Positions 9,074 to 19,208 are shown, numbered from the stretch's first letter. The stretch is 64,000 nt of DNA from Palleronia pelagia (GCF_900110115.1 NZ_FOCM01000006.1:1-64000); one strand, 5' to 3'. Notes: a model not told the origin generated them from the sequence alone. Translations and numbers: made by a program.

Positions 9074-10024
9074 ATGAAGACCATCACCACATTCGCCGCC
9101 ATCGCCGCCCTGATGACCGCCGTGCCGGCCCATGCCGAGTTCCAGCTGGGCGACCGCTACTCCGACGAGGACGGCGACCTGATCGCCGACATTCCGACCG
9201 ACGAGTCCGAGCTGCTCGACCCGAGCACGCTGATCTTCGCCTATACCCCGGTCGAGGATCCGGCCGTCTACGCCGAGGTCTGGCAGGGTTTCCTGGACCA
9301 CATGTCCGAGGTCACCGGCAAGAACGTGCAGTTCTTCCCGGTCAATTCGAACGCCGCCCAGATCGAGGCGATGCGCGCCGGCCGCCTGCACGTGGCGGGC
9401 TTCAACACCGGGTCGAACCCGCTGGCCGTGGCCTGCGCGGGCTTCCGTCCCTTCGCCATGATGGCGGCCGAGGACGGGTCTTTCGGTTACGAGATGGAGA
9501 TCATCACCTATCCCGGCTCCGGCATCAGCGAGGTCGCAGACCTCGAGGGCAAGTCGCTGGCCTTCACCTCGGAGACGTCGAACTCGGGCTTCAAGGCGCC
9601 GTCGGCGATTCTCAAGGCCGAATTCGGCCTGGTCGCGGGCGAGGATTTCGAGACCGCGTTCTCGGGCGCGCATGACGCGTCGATCCTCGGCGTGGCGAAC
9701 CAGGACTACATCGCCGCGTCGATCGCCAACTCGGTCAAGGACCGGATGCTGGATCGCGAAGTGGTGACACCCGACCAGATCGAGGTCGTGTACCAGTCGC
9801 AGACCTTCCCGACCACGGCCTACGGCACCGTCTACAACCTGACGCCCGAATTGCAGGACGCCATCCGCGAGGCGTTCTTCAGCTACGACTGGGAAGGCAC
9901 CGCGCTGGCCGAGGAATTCGGTCGCAACGGCGAGGACAAGTTCATCGAGATCACCTTCCAGGAAAACTGGGAAGTGATCCGCACCATCGACGAGGCCAAC
10001 GGCGTCTCCTACGACTGCAACTGA
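9074..10024 (+). CDS. phnD: Phosphonate-type ABC transporter substrate-binding protein PhnD
   Basis: Periplasmic receptor for phosphonates or related phosphorus oxyanions. The 316-residue protein has a signal peptide (1-21, AVPAHA) followed by the PhnD fold: [36 protein letters not shown] and the loop [16 protein letters not shown], which matches the anion-binding segment of the family. ATG at 9074 follows GGGGAGA. It heads a cluster with phnC and two permeases. No C-P lyase genes (phnG-M) are in the window, so the true ligand (phosphonate, phosphite or phosphate ester) is not settled. Confidence 0.9.
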   Translation: MKTITTFAAIAALMTAVPAHAEFQLGDRYSDEDGDLIADIPTDESELLDPSTLIFAYTPVEDPAVYAEVWQGFLDHMSEVTGKNVQFFPVNSNAAQIEAMRAGRLHVAGFNTGSNPLAVACAGFRPFAMMAAEDGSFGYEMEIITYPGSGISEVADLEGKSLAFTSETSNSGFKAPSAILKAEFGLVAGEDFETAFSGAHDASILGVANQDYIAASIANSVKDRMLDREVVTPDQIEVVYQSQTFPTTAYGTVYNLTPELQDAIREAFFSYDWEGTALAEEFGRNGEDKFIEITFQENWEVIRTIDEANGVSYDCN

Positions 10025-10047
10025 GCCACGACACACGTCAAACAGGG

Positions 10048-10069
10048 ACGGGCGGCACCGGCCGCCCGT
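10048..10069 (+). terminator. Hairpin between phnD and phnC
   Basis: ACGGGCGGC (10048-10056), loop ACCG, GCCGCCCGT (10061-10069), followed by TTCGTC. It is a perfect 9-bp stem placed exactly between the receptor gene and the ATPase/permease genes. A partial terminator or 3' stabiliser that lowers downstream expression is the likely role. Confidence 0.6.
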
Positions 10070-10092
10070 TTCGTCATTCGAAGGATGTCCGA

Positions 10093-10914
10093 ATGCTTCA
10101 TCTCGAGGGGCTGTCGAAAAGCTATGCCGGGGGCGACCCGGCCCTGAGCGATGTGACCCTGACCGTGCCCAAGGGCGAGATCCTGGGCCTGATCGGCCCG
10201 TCGGGTGCCGGTAAATCCACGCTGATCCGCTGCATCAACAGGCTGGTCGAGCCCACCACGGGCGCCGTGCGGCTGGGCGACGAGGATCTGGCGCAGCTGG
10301 GCAAGGCCGACCTGCGCCGTGCGCGCCGCCGCATCGGGATGATCTTCCAGGAATACGCGCTGGTCGAACGGCTGACGGTTATGGAGAACGTGCTGTCGGG
10401 GCGGTTGGGCTACGTGCCGTTCTGGCGCAGCTTCCTGCGCCGCTATCCGGCGCGCGACGTGCAGCAGGCCTACCGGCTGCTGGACCGCGTGGGCCTGATG
10501 GACAAGGCCGACAGCCGCGCCGACGCCCTGTCGGGCGGTCAGCGGCAGCGGGTCGGCATCGCCCGCGCGCTGGCGCAGGAGCCCGAGCTTCTGCTGGTCG
10601 ACGAACCCACCGCCAGCCTGGATCCCAAGACATCGCGCCAGATCATGCGGCTGATCACCGAGATCTGCCAGGAACGCGGCCTGCCCGCCATCGTGAACAT
10701 CCACGACGTGCCGCTGGCGCAGCAGTTCATGCAGCGCATCGTGGGCCTGCGGGCCGGCCGCATCGTGTTCGACGGCGCACCGTCCGAGCTGACCGAGGAC
10801 GCGCTGACCACGATCTACGGCGCCGAGGACTGGAACGCCATGCGCAAGGGCGATGCCGACCAGGCCGAGGCCGAGGCCGACGCGCAGCGCCGGCTCGAGG
10901 CCATCGCGCAATGA
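10093..10914 (+). CDS. phnC: Phosphonate-type ABC transporter ATP-binding protein PhnC
   Basis: Cytoplasmic ATPase that powers the PhnD/PhnE importer. The 273-residue sequence has Walker [10 protein letters not shown] (about residues 36-44), the signature [15 protein letters not shown], Walker [13 protein letters not shown] and a late H-loop (NIHDV). Length matches the family. The stop codon overlaps the next start (ATGA at 10911), which indicates translational coupling with the first permease. Confidence 0.93.
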   Translation: MLHLEGLSKSYAGGDPALSDVTLTVPKGEILGLIGPSGAGKSTLIRCINRLVEPTTGAVRLGDEDLAQLGKADLRRARRRIGMIFQEYALVERLTVMENVLSGRLGYVPFWRSFLRRYPARDVQQAYRLLDRVGLMDKADSRADALSGGQRQRVGIARALAQEPELLLVDEPTASLDPKTSRQIMRLITEICQERGLPAIVNIHDVPLAQQFMQRIVGLRAGRIVFDGAPSELTEDALTTIYGAEDWNAMRKGDADQAEAEADAQRRLEAIAQ

Positions 10915-11714
10915 GCACGTCCTATCCCACGACGTGGCGCCGCCCGCCGCAGCTGATCAAGTCGGCGCGGCTGCGCTATGCCATCCAGTTCGCCATCGCG
11001 CTTTACCTCGCCGTCGCCATCGGCACGCTCGAGGTCGACTGGGCCCGCGTCGCCGCCGGGCTGGAGCGCGGCGGCCGTTTCGCCGCCGGGTTCCTTCAGC
11101 CCGATTTCGTCAGCCGCTGGGGCGATATCTCGCGCGGGCTGGTGGAAAGTCTGACCATGACGCTGACCTCGACGGTGGTCGGCGTTCTGCTGTCGGTGCC
11201 GGTTGGCATCGGCGCGGCGTCGAACATCGCGCCGGCGCCCATCTACTTCGTCTGCCGCAGCATCATCGCCGTCAGCCGCGCCCTGCAGGAGATCATCATC
11301 GCGATCTTCCTGGTGGCCATGTTCGGCTTCGGGCCGTTCGCCGGCTTCCTGACCCTGTCCTTCGCCACCATCGGCTTCCTGGCGAAACTGCTGGCCGACG
11401 ACATCGAGGAGATCGAGCCGGGCCAGGTCGAGGCGGTCCGCTCCACCGGCGCATCTTGGTGGCAGATGGTCAACTACTCGGTCCAGCCGCAGGTGATGCC
11501 GCGGCTGATCGGCCTGTCGCTCTATCGGCTCGACATCAATTTCCGCGAAAGCGCGGTGATCGGGATCGTCGGCGCGGGCGGCATCGGCGCCACCCTGAAC
11601 ACGGCCATCGACCGCTATGAATACGACAGCGCTGGCGCGATCCTTCTGCTGATCATCGCCATCGTCATGGTGGCGGAATACGGGTCGAGCTATCTGCGGA
11701 AGTTCCTGCAATGA
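10911..11714 (+). CDS. phnE: Phosphonate-type ABC transporter permease PhnE (first)
   Basis: Inner-membrane channel subunit, 267 residues, with about six hydrophobic helices. The binding-protein-dependent transport motif reads [21 protein letters not shown], split around the EAVxxTGA core that contacts the ATPase. The ending [15 protein letters not shown] is typical of PhnE. It overlaps phnC and the next permease by four bases each (ATGA), so phnC and both permeases form one tight operon. Confidence 0.92.
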   Translation: MSTSYPTTWRRPPQLIKSARLRYAIQFAIALYLAVAIGTLEVDWARVAAGLERGGRFAAGFLQPDFVSRWGDISRGLVESLTMTLTSTVVGVLLSVPVGIGAASNIAPAPIYFVCRSIIAVSRALQEIIIAIFLVAMFGFGPFAGFLTLSFATIGFLAKLLADDIEEIEPGQVEAVRSTGASWWQMVNYSVQPQVMPRLIGLSLYRLDINFRESAVIGIVGAGGIGATLNTAIDRYEYDSAGAILLLIIAIVMVAEYGSSYLRKFLQ

Positions 11715-12523
11715 CCACGACCGATACATACAGCGCCGTCTGGCAGCGCCGTACGCCCCGCAAGCGCCTGCTGATCTGGACCGGGTGGGTGGCGCTGGTC
11801 GCGTTGTTCGTCTGGTGCTGGCAGCTGATGACCGAGAACACGATCTGGGCCTTCGTGACCGACGCGCCCCGGCAGGCCGCCGATATCGGCGCGCGGATGT
11901 GGCCGCTGGAATGGGGCTACCTGCCCGAGCTGATGGGGCCGCTGTGGGACACCATCAACATCGCCACGCTCGGCACGATCGGCGGGGTCATCATGGCGGT
12001 GCCCGTGGCATTCCTGGCCGCCCGCAACACCACGCCATCGGCGACGATCCTGCGGCCCATCGCGCTGTTCATCATCGTGGCGTCGCGGTCGATCAATTCG
12101 CTGATCTGGGCGCTGCTCCTGGTGGCGATCATCGGGCCGGGCCTGCTGGCCGGGATCGTGGCGATCGCGCTGCGCTCGATCGGGTTCGTGGGCAAGCTGC
12201 TCTACGAGGCCATCGAAGAGACCGACCGCCGCCAGATCGAGGCCGTGCGCGCCACCGGCGCGGGCGGGTTGCAGGTGCTGAGCTACGGGATCGTGCCGCA
12301 GATCATGCCGGCCTTCTGGGGGATTTCCGTCTTTCGCTGGGATATCAACATCCGCGAAAGCACGATCCTGGGCCTTGTCGGCGCGGGCGGCATCGGCCTG
12401 AAGCTGAACGCGTCGATCAACACCCTGTCGTGGGACGAGGTCGCGGTGATCCTGCTTCTGATCCTGGGCACCGTCGTGGTCAGCGAATGGGTGTCGGCCA
12501 AGCTGCGGCGCGCGATCATCTGA
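11711..12523 (+). CDS. phnE: Phosphonate-type ABC transporter permease PhnE (second)
   Basis: Second PhnE-like membrane subunit, 270 residues, probably pairing with the first as a heterodimer. The EAA-type loop is IEAVRATGAGGLQVLSYGIV and the C-terminal block RESTILGLVGAGGIGLKLN mirrors the first permease. The two proteins share this layout but differ clearly in the N-terminal 60 residues, so the duplication is not recent. Translation is coupled to the upstream gene by a 4-base overlap. Confidence 0.92.
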   Translation: MTTTDTYSAVWQRRTPRKRLLIWTGWVALVALFVWCWQLMTENTIWAFVTDAPRQAADIGARMWPLEWGYLPELMGPLWDTINIATLGTIGGVIMAVPVAFLAARNTTPSATILRPIALFIIVASRSINSLIWALLLVAIIGPGLLAGIVAIALRSIGFVGKLLYEAIEETDRRQIEAVRATGAGGLQVLSYGIVPQIMPAFWGISVFRWDINIRESTILGLVGAGGIGLKLNASINTLSWDEVAVILLLILGTVVVSEWVSAKLRRAII

Positions 12524-12628
12524 GGTGTCCGGGCGCAGTATCGTCGCGCCCGGCACACGAAAACGCGATGAAGCCCCGCGCGAGTCTCTGCGTAAGCTGT
12601 TCCTGCGTTTTCGGCAGGGAGTCTCGCC

Positions 12629-13540
12629 ATGAATGAGCAATCACCGCAGCGCCGCCTGACCGCGGCGGATTTCGACCAGGATCTCCTGGATCTCTACGAC
12701 TACTACGCGCACGGAAAGATCTCGAAGCGCGAGTTCCTGGACCGGGCCGGGAAATGGGCCGTGGGCGGGCTGACCGCCGCGGCCATCCTGAACACCTTGT
12801 CGCCGAACTACGCGCTGGCGCAGCAGGTGGCGCACGACGACCCGGATATCAGCGGCGAGGATATCGTCTATTCCAGCCCCAACGGCACCGGCGACATCTC
12901 CGCCTACCTGGTGCGCCCGGCCGAGATCGACCCCGACAACCCGCCCGCGGCGGTCCTGGTCGTGCACGAGAACCGCGGGCTCAACCCCTATATCCGCGAC
13001 GTGGTGCGCCGGCTGGCCAAGGCCGGGTTCATCGCCATGGGGCCGGACGGCCTGTCGTCGCTGGGCGGCTATCCCGGCACCGACGACGAGGGCCGCGAGA
13101 TGCAGCGTAGCCTCGACCAGCAGGCGCTGCTGAACGACTTCTTCGCGGGGTTCGAATACCTGCAGGCGCTCGACGGCACCAACGACAAGGTCGGTGCCAC
13201 GGGCTTCTGCTACGGCGGTGGCGTGGTGAACCGGCTTGCCGTCGCCTATCCGGAGATGGCGGCGGGTGTGCCGTTCTACGGGTCTTTCCCGGATGCCGCG
13301 CAGGTCGCCGACATCCAGGCGCCGCTGATGGTGCAGCTTGCCGCGCTGGACGGGCGGATCAACGCCATGTGGCCGCCGTTCCAGCTGGCGATGGAGGAAA
13401 ACGACAAGCGATACGAGGCGCATATCTATCCCGGCGTGAACCACGGCTTCCACAACGACACCACGCCGCGCTACGACGCCGCTGCCGCGCAACTGGCCGA
13501 GGAGCGCATGATCGCCTGGTTCCGCACCTACATGGCGTAG
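12629..13540 (+). CDS. Exported dienelactone-hydrolase family protein
   Basis: Alpha/beta-hydrolase of the dienelactone hydrolase (carboxymethylenebutenolidase) family, 303 residues. The N-terminus carries a Tat-like signal (SKREFLDRAGKWAVGGLTAA, about residues 35-54) ending ...YALAQQ, as in exported members. The DLH triad is visible: Cys in GFCYGGG, Asp in AALDGRIN and His in NHGFH, with the supporting Glu in VHENRG. It follows the phn permeases by 105 bases on the same strand; a functional link to phosphonate uptake is not evident. The natural ester or lactone substrate is unknown. Confidence 0.88.
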   Translation: MNEQSPQRRLTAADFDQDLLDLYDYYAHGKISKREFLDRAGKWAVGGLTAAAILNTLSPNYALAQQVAHDDPDISGEDIVYSSPNGTGDISAYLVRPAEIDPDNPPAAVLVVHENRGLNPYIRDVVRRLAKAGFIAMGPDGLSSLGGYPGTDDEGREMQRSLDQQALLNDFFAGFEYLQALDGTNDKVGATGFCYGGGVVNRLAVAYPEMAAGVPFYGSFPDAAQVADIQAPLMVQLAALDGRINAMWPPFQLAMEENDKRYEAHIYPGVNHGFHNDTTPRYDAAAAQLAEERMIAWFRTYMA

Positions 13541-13673
13541 GGCGGGCGGCACAGAGGATGTCGGGAGCCCCGCGTCGCACAGTGCCGACGCGCGCCTTCG
13601 CGGCGCGCGCCGGTTCGCCCTATCGACGCCGGCGGGGCGGCGCCGAAGGGGCAGATGTTCGTTTCGAGACGGC

Positions 13674-15062
13674 TTACGCGGCGTCTTGCGCGTCCATCAC
13701 GTAGACCGACTTGGCGTTGACGAATTCCTTCATGCCGAAGCCGCCGTGCTCGCGGCCATAACCCGAATCCTTCACGCCGCCAAAGGGCATGTTCGGGATC
13801 GCGATGTTGAACCCGTTGACCGAGACCATGCCGGTGTCGAAGCGCTCGGACGCGAGCTTGCGCGCCCGTGCCTCGTCGGTCGAGAAGATCCCGCCGCCAA
13901 GGCCGTAGCGGCTGTCGTTGGCGATCCGCATGGCGTCTTCGTCGTCTTCGGCCTTGATGACCGAGGCGACCGGCCCGAACAGCTCGTCGTCATAGGCCGG
14001 CTGCCCGGGCTTCACGTCGACGAGGACGGTGGCCGGGTAGTAGGCGCCCGTCCGGTCCGGGACCGAGCCGCCGACGATGGCGCGCGCGCCCTTCTCGACG
14101 CTTTCGTCCACTTGGCTCGCCAGCTTGTCGCGCAGGTCGTCGCGCGCCATCGGCCCGAGCTTCGTGTTCTCGTCGGTGGGGTCGCCCAACTCGATGGCGC
14201 TCATCTTCTCGGCATAGCGCTCGACGAAGGCGTCGTAGTTCTTCGCCGTCACGATGAAGCGCTTGGCGTTCACGCAGGTCTGGCCGTTGTTGTAGAGCCG
14301 CCCGTTGACGCAGGCGTCCACCGCCACGTCGAGATCGGCGTCGTCCAGCACGATGTAGGCGTCGTTCGACCCCAGCTCGAGCACGGTCTTCTTCAGGTTC
14401 TCACCGGCCTTGGCGGCCACGATGCGGCCCGCGCCATCACTGCCCGTCAGCGTCACGCCTCGGACGAGATCGTTCTCGATCACCTTGTCGGACTGGTCGT
14501 GGTCGATGATCAGCACGGTGAAAAGGTCCTTGGGCAGGCCGGCCGCCTCGAACACGCGCTTCAGGAACAGGCCCGACCCGGTGCAGTTCTCGGCGTGCTT
14601 CAGAAGCACGCCGTTGCCGGCCATGAGGTTGGCGATGGCATAGCGCACGGCCTGGTAGCAGGGGAAGTTCCACGGCTGGATGCCGTAGATCACCCCGATC
14701 GGCTCGTAGCTGACGACACCCGTGCCGCCGGGAATGTCACGCTCTTCGTCTGCCAGCTCACCGGGGCCGTTCTCGGCCGTGTAGTCGCAGATGGCGGCGC
14801 AGAGCTCGACCTCCTGCTGGCTGTCGCCGATGAGCTTGCCGACTTCGCGGGTCATCAGCTGTGCGAACTCGTCCTTGTTGGCGCGAAGCTCCTCGCCGAT
14901 GGCGCGGATGACTTTGGCGCGGTCCTCGGCTGGCTTCTGCTGCCATTGCAGGAATGCGTCATGACAGGCCTGTACCGCGTTCTTCACGGCGTCGTCGGTC
15001 ATCAGGTCATAGGTTTCGATCGGTTCTTCGGTCGCTGGATTGACTGTGGTGATCTGGTTCAT
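13674..15062 (-). CDS. sad: NAD-dependent succinate-semialdehyde dehydrogenase, Sad/YneI type
   Basis: Oxidises succinate semialdehyde to succinate, probably with NAD+, in GABA-type catabolism. The 462-residue length equals that of E. coli Sad. The motif order ELGSNDAYIVLDDADLDVAV then GRLYNNGQTCVNAKRF carries the catalytic Cys (about residue 265), and NMPFGGVKDSGYGRE is at the C-terminus. ATG at 15062 was preferred over an upstream in-frame start because AAGGAAG precedes it and residue 1 then matches the family. Another aldehyde could be the true substrate. No GABA transaminase lies nearby. Confidence 0.82.
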   Translation of the reverse strand: MNQITTVNPATEEPIETYDLMTDDAVKNAVQACHDAFLQWQQKPAEDRAKVIRAIGEELRANKDEFAQLMTREVGKLIGDSQQEVELCAAICDYTAENGPGELADEERDIPGGTGVVSYEPIGVIYGIQPWNFPCYQAVRYAIANLMAGNGVLLKHAENCTGSGLFLKRVFEAAGLPKDLFTVLIIDHDQSDKVIENDLVRGVTLTGSDGAGRIVAAKAGENLKKTVLELGSNDAYIVLDDADLDVAVDACVNGRLYNNGQTCVNAKRFIVTAKNYDAFVERYAEKMSAIELGDPTDENTKLGPMARDDLRDKLASQVDESVEKGARAIVGGSVPDRTGAYYPATVLVDVKPGQPAYDDELFGPVASVIKAEDDEDAMRIANDSRYGLGGGIFSTDEARARKLASERFDTGMVSVNGFNIAIPNMPFGGVKDSGYGREHGGFGMKEFVNAKSVYVMDAQDAA

Positions 15063-15527
15063 CACGGACTTCCTTTCCGTCTGCGGTCGCTTGGGTTCGG
15101 CAACGTGTGCCTTCCGGAAAGTTTCCATTTACGTGGCGATCTGTGATCGCTTCGGTCCATCGCGGTCGGCAAATGCTCCCACGATCGCGACACGGCGGAA
15201 GGGTCCCGTCGCCTTGTTGCGATAGGCCATTCGCCAAGCGGCGATGGCGCCACCAGGGCTCCCGCAAGTGATCCGTTGCACCGGTTCTTGCAGCAGTACC
15301 GTAGGGGCGGCAGCGCAGTCGCAGCGGCGCGCGAGGCCGACCATGTCCTCGATGGAGCCTGAAACCTCAGGCGCGGAATGGTGCGCCTGATGATTCTGGA
15401 ATATGTTCCGGGTGACGCGGGGCCCTGCCTCGACGGATGTGCTGGGTGATCCCTGACACCGCGCCATGTACGACTGTCACGCCGTCCCGAGGCGAAACTC
15501 GGGGGCAAAAGCATTACATGGGGGAAT
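15063..15527. other. Intergenic stretch between sad and tRNA-Leu
   Basis: About 465 bases. It holds the leader of the dehydrogenase gene and the region downstream of tRNA-Leu. Open frames are present but none has a ribosome site or familiar motif. I see no clear hairpin terminator, repeat or RNA gene here. Confidence 0.4.
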
Positions 15528-15613
15528 TGGTGCCCAGGAGAGGACTCGAACCTCCACGTCCATACGGACACTAGCACCTGAAGCTAGCGCGTCTACCATT
15601 CCGCCACCTGGGC
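15528..15613 (-). tRNA. tRNA-Leu(CAG)
   Basis: The minus strand folds as a class II tRNA of 86 bases. The acceptor stem is GCCCAGG/CCTGGGC, the anticodon stem CTAGC/GCTAG with loop TTCAGGT (anticodon CAG), there is a variable arm, the T-loop is TTCGAGT, and 3' CCA is encoded. It reads CUG leucine codons. Confidence 0.96.
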
Positions 15614-15750
15614 CGGTGTCGTGAGGCGCCGTCTAAAGCCGCTCGCGGGGGGTGTCAACGCCAAACAGACGGGCAATTTCGAATTGCGGCTTGTGCGGTG
15701 AGGGCAGGCGTCCTACACCCTCAGACGCTCACCCACGAAGGAATGTCGCC

Positions 15751-16728
15751 ATGGCAAAACTGGTCACGATCATCGGGGGATCCGGCTTCGTCGGACGCTA
15801 CATCGCGCACCGGATGGCAAGCCTTGGCTGGCGTGTCCGCGTCGCCTGCCGCCATCCGCACGAGGCGCATTTCGTCCGCCAGTACGGCGTCGTCGGCCAG
15901 GTCGAGCCAATCTTCTGCAACATCCGCGACGACAATTCCGTGCGCGCCGTCGTGGCCGCAGCCGACGCGGTGGTGAATTGCGTGGGCATCCTGGCAGAGG
16001 GCGGCAAGCAGACCTTCGCGGCACTGCAGCAGGACGGCGCGGCGCGGATCGCGCGCCTGTCGGCCGAGGAGAACGTGGGCCGCCTCGTGCAGATCTCGGC
16101 CATCGGCGCCGACGAGAACAGCCCCAGCGCATACGCCCGCACCAAGGCCGCCGGCGAGCGGGCGGTGCAGGAGGCGTTCCCGGGCGCGGTGATCCTGCGT
16201 CCGTCAATCATCTTCGGCCCCGAGGACGAGTTCTTCAACCGCTTCGCCACCATGTCGATCCTGTCGCCCTTCGTGCCGCTGGTGAACGGCGGGGTGAAGT
16301 TCCAGCCGGTCTATGTGGACGACGTGGCCAAGGCCGCCGAGCTGGCTTTGCTGGGCAAGGCCGAGCCGGGAATCTACGGGCTGGGCGGGCCGGACGTGAA
16401 CACCTTCCGCGAGCTCATGTCCGAGATGCTGTCGGTGATCCGCCGCCGCCGGCTGATCGTCTCGGCACCGCTGTGGCTGGGCCGGATCATGGGCAGCGGG
16501 TTCGACCTGCTGAAGACCATGAGCTTCGGGCTGATCCGCGGGCCGCTCAGCCGCGACCAGGTCGAGAACCTGTCCCGCGACAACGTGGTGGGCGAGGGGG
16601 TCAGGACCTTCGCCGATCTCGGGATCGAGCCCACGGCGACCGAGGCGGTGCTGCCCGACTACCTGTGGCGCTTCCGCCCCTCGGGCCAGTATGCCGCGAT
16701 CAAGGAAAGCGCGCGCAACCTGCGCTGA
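15751..16728 (+). CDS. NDUFA9-like NAD(P)-binding protein (complex I-associated type)
   Basis: Atypical short-chain dehydrogenase of the NDUFA9/39-kDa complex I subunit type, 325 residues. The nucleotide-binding motif GGSGFVGRYIA lies at residues 8-18. The later segments VNCVGILAEGGKQTF, AYARTKAAGERAV and ILRPSIIFGPEDEFFNRFA are hallmarks of this subgroup. Alphaproteobacterial members are linked to respiratory complex I or to ubiquinone synthesis as accessory factors; which applies here cannot be read from context. ATG at 15751 follows GAAGGA. It converges with uppP. Confidence 0.85.
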   Translation: MAKLVTIIGGSGFVGRYIAHRMASLGWRVRVACRHPHEAHFVRQYGVVGQVEPIFCNIRDDNSVRAVVAAADAVVNCVGILAEGGKQTFAALQQDGAARIARLSAEENVGRLVQISAIGADENSPSAYARTKAAGERAVQEAFPGAVILRPSIIFGPEDEFFNRFATMSILSPFVPLVNGGVKFQPVYVDDVAKAAELALLGKAEPGIYGLGGPDVNTFRELMSEMLSVIRRRRLIVSAPLWLGRIMGSGFDLLKTMSFGLIRGPLSRDQVENLSRDNVVGEGVRTFADLGIEPTATEAVLPDYLWRFRPSGQYAAIKESARNLR

Positions 16729-16740
16729 GGCGCGGGCCGC

Positions 16741-17544
16741 TTAGGTATAGGCGATCCAAAGCAGCAGCGTGCCCAGGCACAGGCGGTAGATCACGTAAGG
16801 CGTGAAGCTGACCGAGCGCAGCAGGCGGAACATCAGCTTCAGCGCGACGAAGGCGGCGACGAACGAGAAGACCGCCACCAGCACCATGTCGCGTGCCATG
16901 TCCATGTCGGCCTGCGACGCCACGTCCAGCGACAGCAACAGCCCCGAGGCCGCGATCACCGGCACGGACATCAGCATCGACAGGCGTGCCGCGTCGGTGC
17001 GATCGTAGCCCAGCTTGCGGCCCGCGGTGATGGTGATGCCCGACCGTGACGTGCCGGGGATCAGCGCCAGGATCTGCGCACATCCCATGATCAGTGCGTC
17101 GGACAGCCGCCAGCGTTCGGCCGAACGGTCGCGGCCTCCGGTATGATCGGCCCAGTAGAGCAGCAGGCCGAAGACGATGGTCGACCATCCCACGACGGCG
17201 GTCGAGCGCAGCGCGTCATCCAGCCCGGAAAGCTTCAAGAGCAGCCCGGCCAGCAGCACCGGCACCGTGGCGATGGCCAGACACAGGGCCAGCCACGCGT
17301 TCTGCCCGTCGATGCGACCGCGCAACAAGGGCGGAATGCCGGCAACGGCACGCCCCACGTCCTGGCGGAACACCCAGATCACCGCGCCAAGGGTGCCCAC
17401 ATGCGCCGCCACGTCCACGGCGAGGCCCTGATCGTCAAGGCCGGTCAGGCGCGGCAGCAGAATCAGGTGGCCGGATGAAGAGACCGGCAGGAACTCGGTC
17501 ACGCCCTGGACGAGGGCAACCAGAAACAGGTGAAAAATGGGCAT
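16741..17544 (-). CDS. uppP: Undecaprenyl-diphosphatase UppP/BacA
   Basis: Integral membrane phosphatase that recycles undecaprenyl pyrophosphate to the lipid carrier used for peptidoglycan and polysaccharide export; overproduction gives bacitracin resistance. The 267-residue length fits the family. Active-site motifs are present: EFLPVSSSGH (about 17-26) and IPGTSRSG (about 160-167), with about eight hydrophobic helices. The ATG at 17544 starts at the usual MPIFHLFLVALVQGVTEFLP; the longer upstream frame looks non-coding. Confidence 0.95.
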   Translation of the reverse strand: MPIFHLFLVALVQGVTEFLPVSSSGHLILLPRLTGLDDQGLAVDVAAHVGTLGAVIWVFRQDVGRAVAGIPPLLRGRIDGQNAWLALCLAIATVPVLLAGLLLKLSGLDDALRSTAVVGWSTIVFGLLLYWADHTGGRDRSAERWRLSDALIMGCAQILALIPGTSRSGITITAGRKLGYDRTDAARLSMLMSVPVIAASGLLLSLDVASQADMDMARDMVLVAVFSFVAAFVALKLMFRLLRSVSFTPYVIYRLCLGTLLLWIAYT

Positions 17545-17758
17545 GGGGCTGGTTCGCTGGTGCGGTTGCGCGCAGAATAGGCGCGGGTGCCGCACAGGAA
17601 AGCGAAATATTGGGTCCGATTCGGACATTATTTCAGCTGCGAGCGCCCCGGTGCGGCGAAAAAACACGCCAAGAAACCTCAAATAGGTCAGTATATATGT
17701 CTTTTATTTGATCCGGCATGGTTGTAAGGCGGTGCGACCGAAATTCGGAGGATCGTTC

Positions 17759-19198
17759 GTGGCCAAGCAACCGATGCTGAAATTCGTGAATGTCGCGCGG
17801 GACATGCCCGAAAAGCGGCCCCCCGATCTGCGGCGCGGGGACTTCAACGAGATCTACGGCGAATACGCGCGCGAGAAGGCGGCCGAGCAGTCCGGACGGT
17901 GTTCGCAATGCGGCGTGCCCTACTGCCAGTCCCACTGCCCGCTGCACAACAACATTCCCGATTGGCTGCGCCTCACCGCCGAGGGCCGCCTGCAGGAAGC
18001 CTACGAGGTCAGCCAGGCCACCAACACCTTCCCCGAGATCTGCGGCCGCATCTGCCCGCAGGACCGGCTGTGCGAAGGCAACTGCGTGATCGAGCAGTCG
18101 GGCCACGGCACCGTCACCATCGGCGCGGTCGAGAAATACATCACCGACACCGCGTGGGATGAAGGTTGGGTGAAGCCGATCACCAACGGAGGCGAGCGCA
18201 AGGAAAAGGTCGCCATCATCGGTGCCGGGCCGGGCGGCCTGGCCGCGGCCGACATGCTGCGGCGCGAGGGCGTGCAAGTGACCGTCTACGACCGCTATGA
18301 CCGCGCGGGCGGGCTGATGACCTACGGCATCCCCGGCTTCAAGCTGGAGAAGGACGTGGTGATGAAGCGCATCGCCCAGCTGGAAGAGGGCGGCGTCGAC
18401 TTCAAGCTGAACACCGACGTGGGCACCGACATCACCTTCGCCGAGATCCGCGACGGTTTCGACGCGGTGCTGATCGCCACGGGCGTCTACAAGACCCGCG
18501 ACCTGCAGGCGCCGGGCGTCGGGGCCGAGGGCATCGTGAACGCCATCGATTTCCTCACCGCCAGCAACCGCAAGAGCTTTGGTGACGCGGTGCCGGAATT
18601 CGACTCGGGCGAGCTGAACGCCGAGGGTAAGCGCGTGGTCGTCATCGGTGGCGGCGACACGGCCATGGACTGCGTCCGCACATCGATCCGGCAGGGCGCG
18701 ACGTCTGTGAAATGTCTCTACCGCCGCGACCGCGAGAACATGCCCGGCTCCCAGCGCGAGGTTCAGAACGCCGAGGAAGAAGGTGTCGAGTTCGTCTGGC
18801 TGAGCGCGCCCAAGGGCTTCACCGGCGAGCGGGTCGAGGGCGTGATGGTGTCGAAGATGCGCCTGGGCCAGCCCGACGCCACCGGCCGCCAGGTGCCCGA
18901 GCTGATCGAGGGCGCGGACTACGTGGAAGAGGCCGACCTTGTCATCAAGGCGCTGGGGTTCGAGCCCGAGGACCTGCCCAAGCTCTGGGGCGTCGACGGG
19001 CTGGAAGTCACGCGCTGGGGCACGGTGCTGGCCGATTTCCAGACTCACGAGACGTCGCTGCCCGGCGTATACGCGTGCGGCGACATCCAGCGCGGCGCGT
19101 CGCTGGTGGTCTGGGCCATTCGCGACGGGCGCGAGGCGGCACAGGCCATCCTGGCGCAGCTCGCGGGCAAGACCATGGCCCCCGTCGCCGCGGAATAG
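17759..19198 (+). CDS. gltD: Glutamate synthase (NADPH) small subunit
   Basis: The beta subunit feeds NADPH electrons through FAD and iron-sulfur clusters to GltB for glutamate synthesis from glutamine and 2-oxoglutarate. The 479-residue protein has the N-terminal cysteine clusters CSQCGVPYCQSHCP and CGRICPQDRLCEGNC, the FAD GxGxxG motif IIGAGPGGLAA, and the NADPH motif VIGGGDTAMD. A GTG start at 17759 is chosen: CGGAGG lies about 8 bases upstream and the protein then opens AKQPMLKF as in relatives. gltB lies about 1 kb downstream on the same strand, with another gene between. Confidence 0.95.
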   Translation: MAKQPMLKFVNVARDMPEKRPPDLRRGDFNEIYGEYAREKAAEQSGRCSQCGVPYCQSHCPLHNNIPDWLRLTAEGRLQEAYEVSQATNTFPEICGRICPQDRLCEGNCVIEQSGHGTVTIGAVEKYITDTAWDEGWVKPITNGGERKEKVAIIGAGPGGLAAADMLRREGVQVTVYDRYDRAGGLMTYGIPGFKLEKDVVMKRIAQLEEGGVDFKLNTDVGTDITFAEIRDGFDAVLIATGVYKTRDLQAPGVGAEGIVNAIDFLTASNRKSFGDAVPEFDSGELNAEGKRVVVIGGGDTAMDCVRTSIRQGATSVKCLYRRDRENMPGSQREVQNAEEEGVEFVWLSAPKGFTGERVEGVMVSKMRLGQPDATGRQVPELIEGADYVEEADLVIKALGFEPEDLPKLWGVDGLEVTRWGTVLADFQTHETSLPGVYACGDIQRGASLVVWAIRDGREAAQAILAQLAGKTMAPVAAE

Positions 19199-19208
19199 GC
19201 GCGGTCGA

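Noticed and set aside
9074-12523. Full C-P lyase phosphonate operon
   Set aside because: Only the transporter genes are present; no phnG-phnM frames follow.
15063-15527. Riboswitch or small RNA in the sad-tRNA-Leu gap
   Set aside because: I found no hairpin set or conserved box supporting an RNA element.
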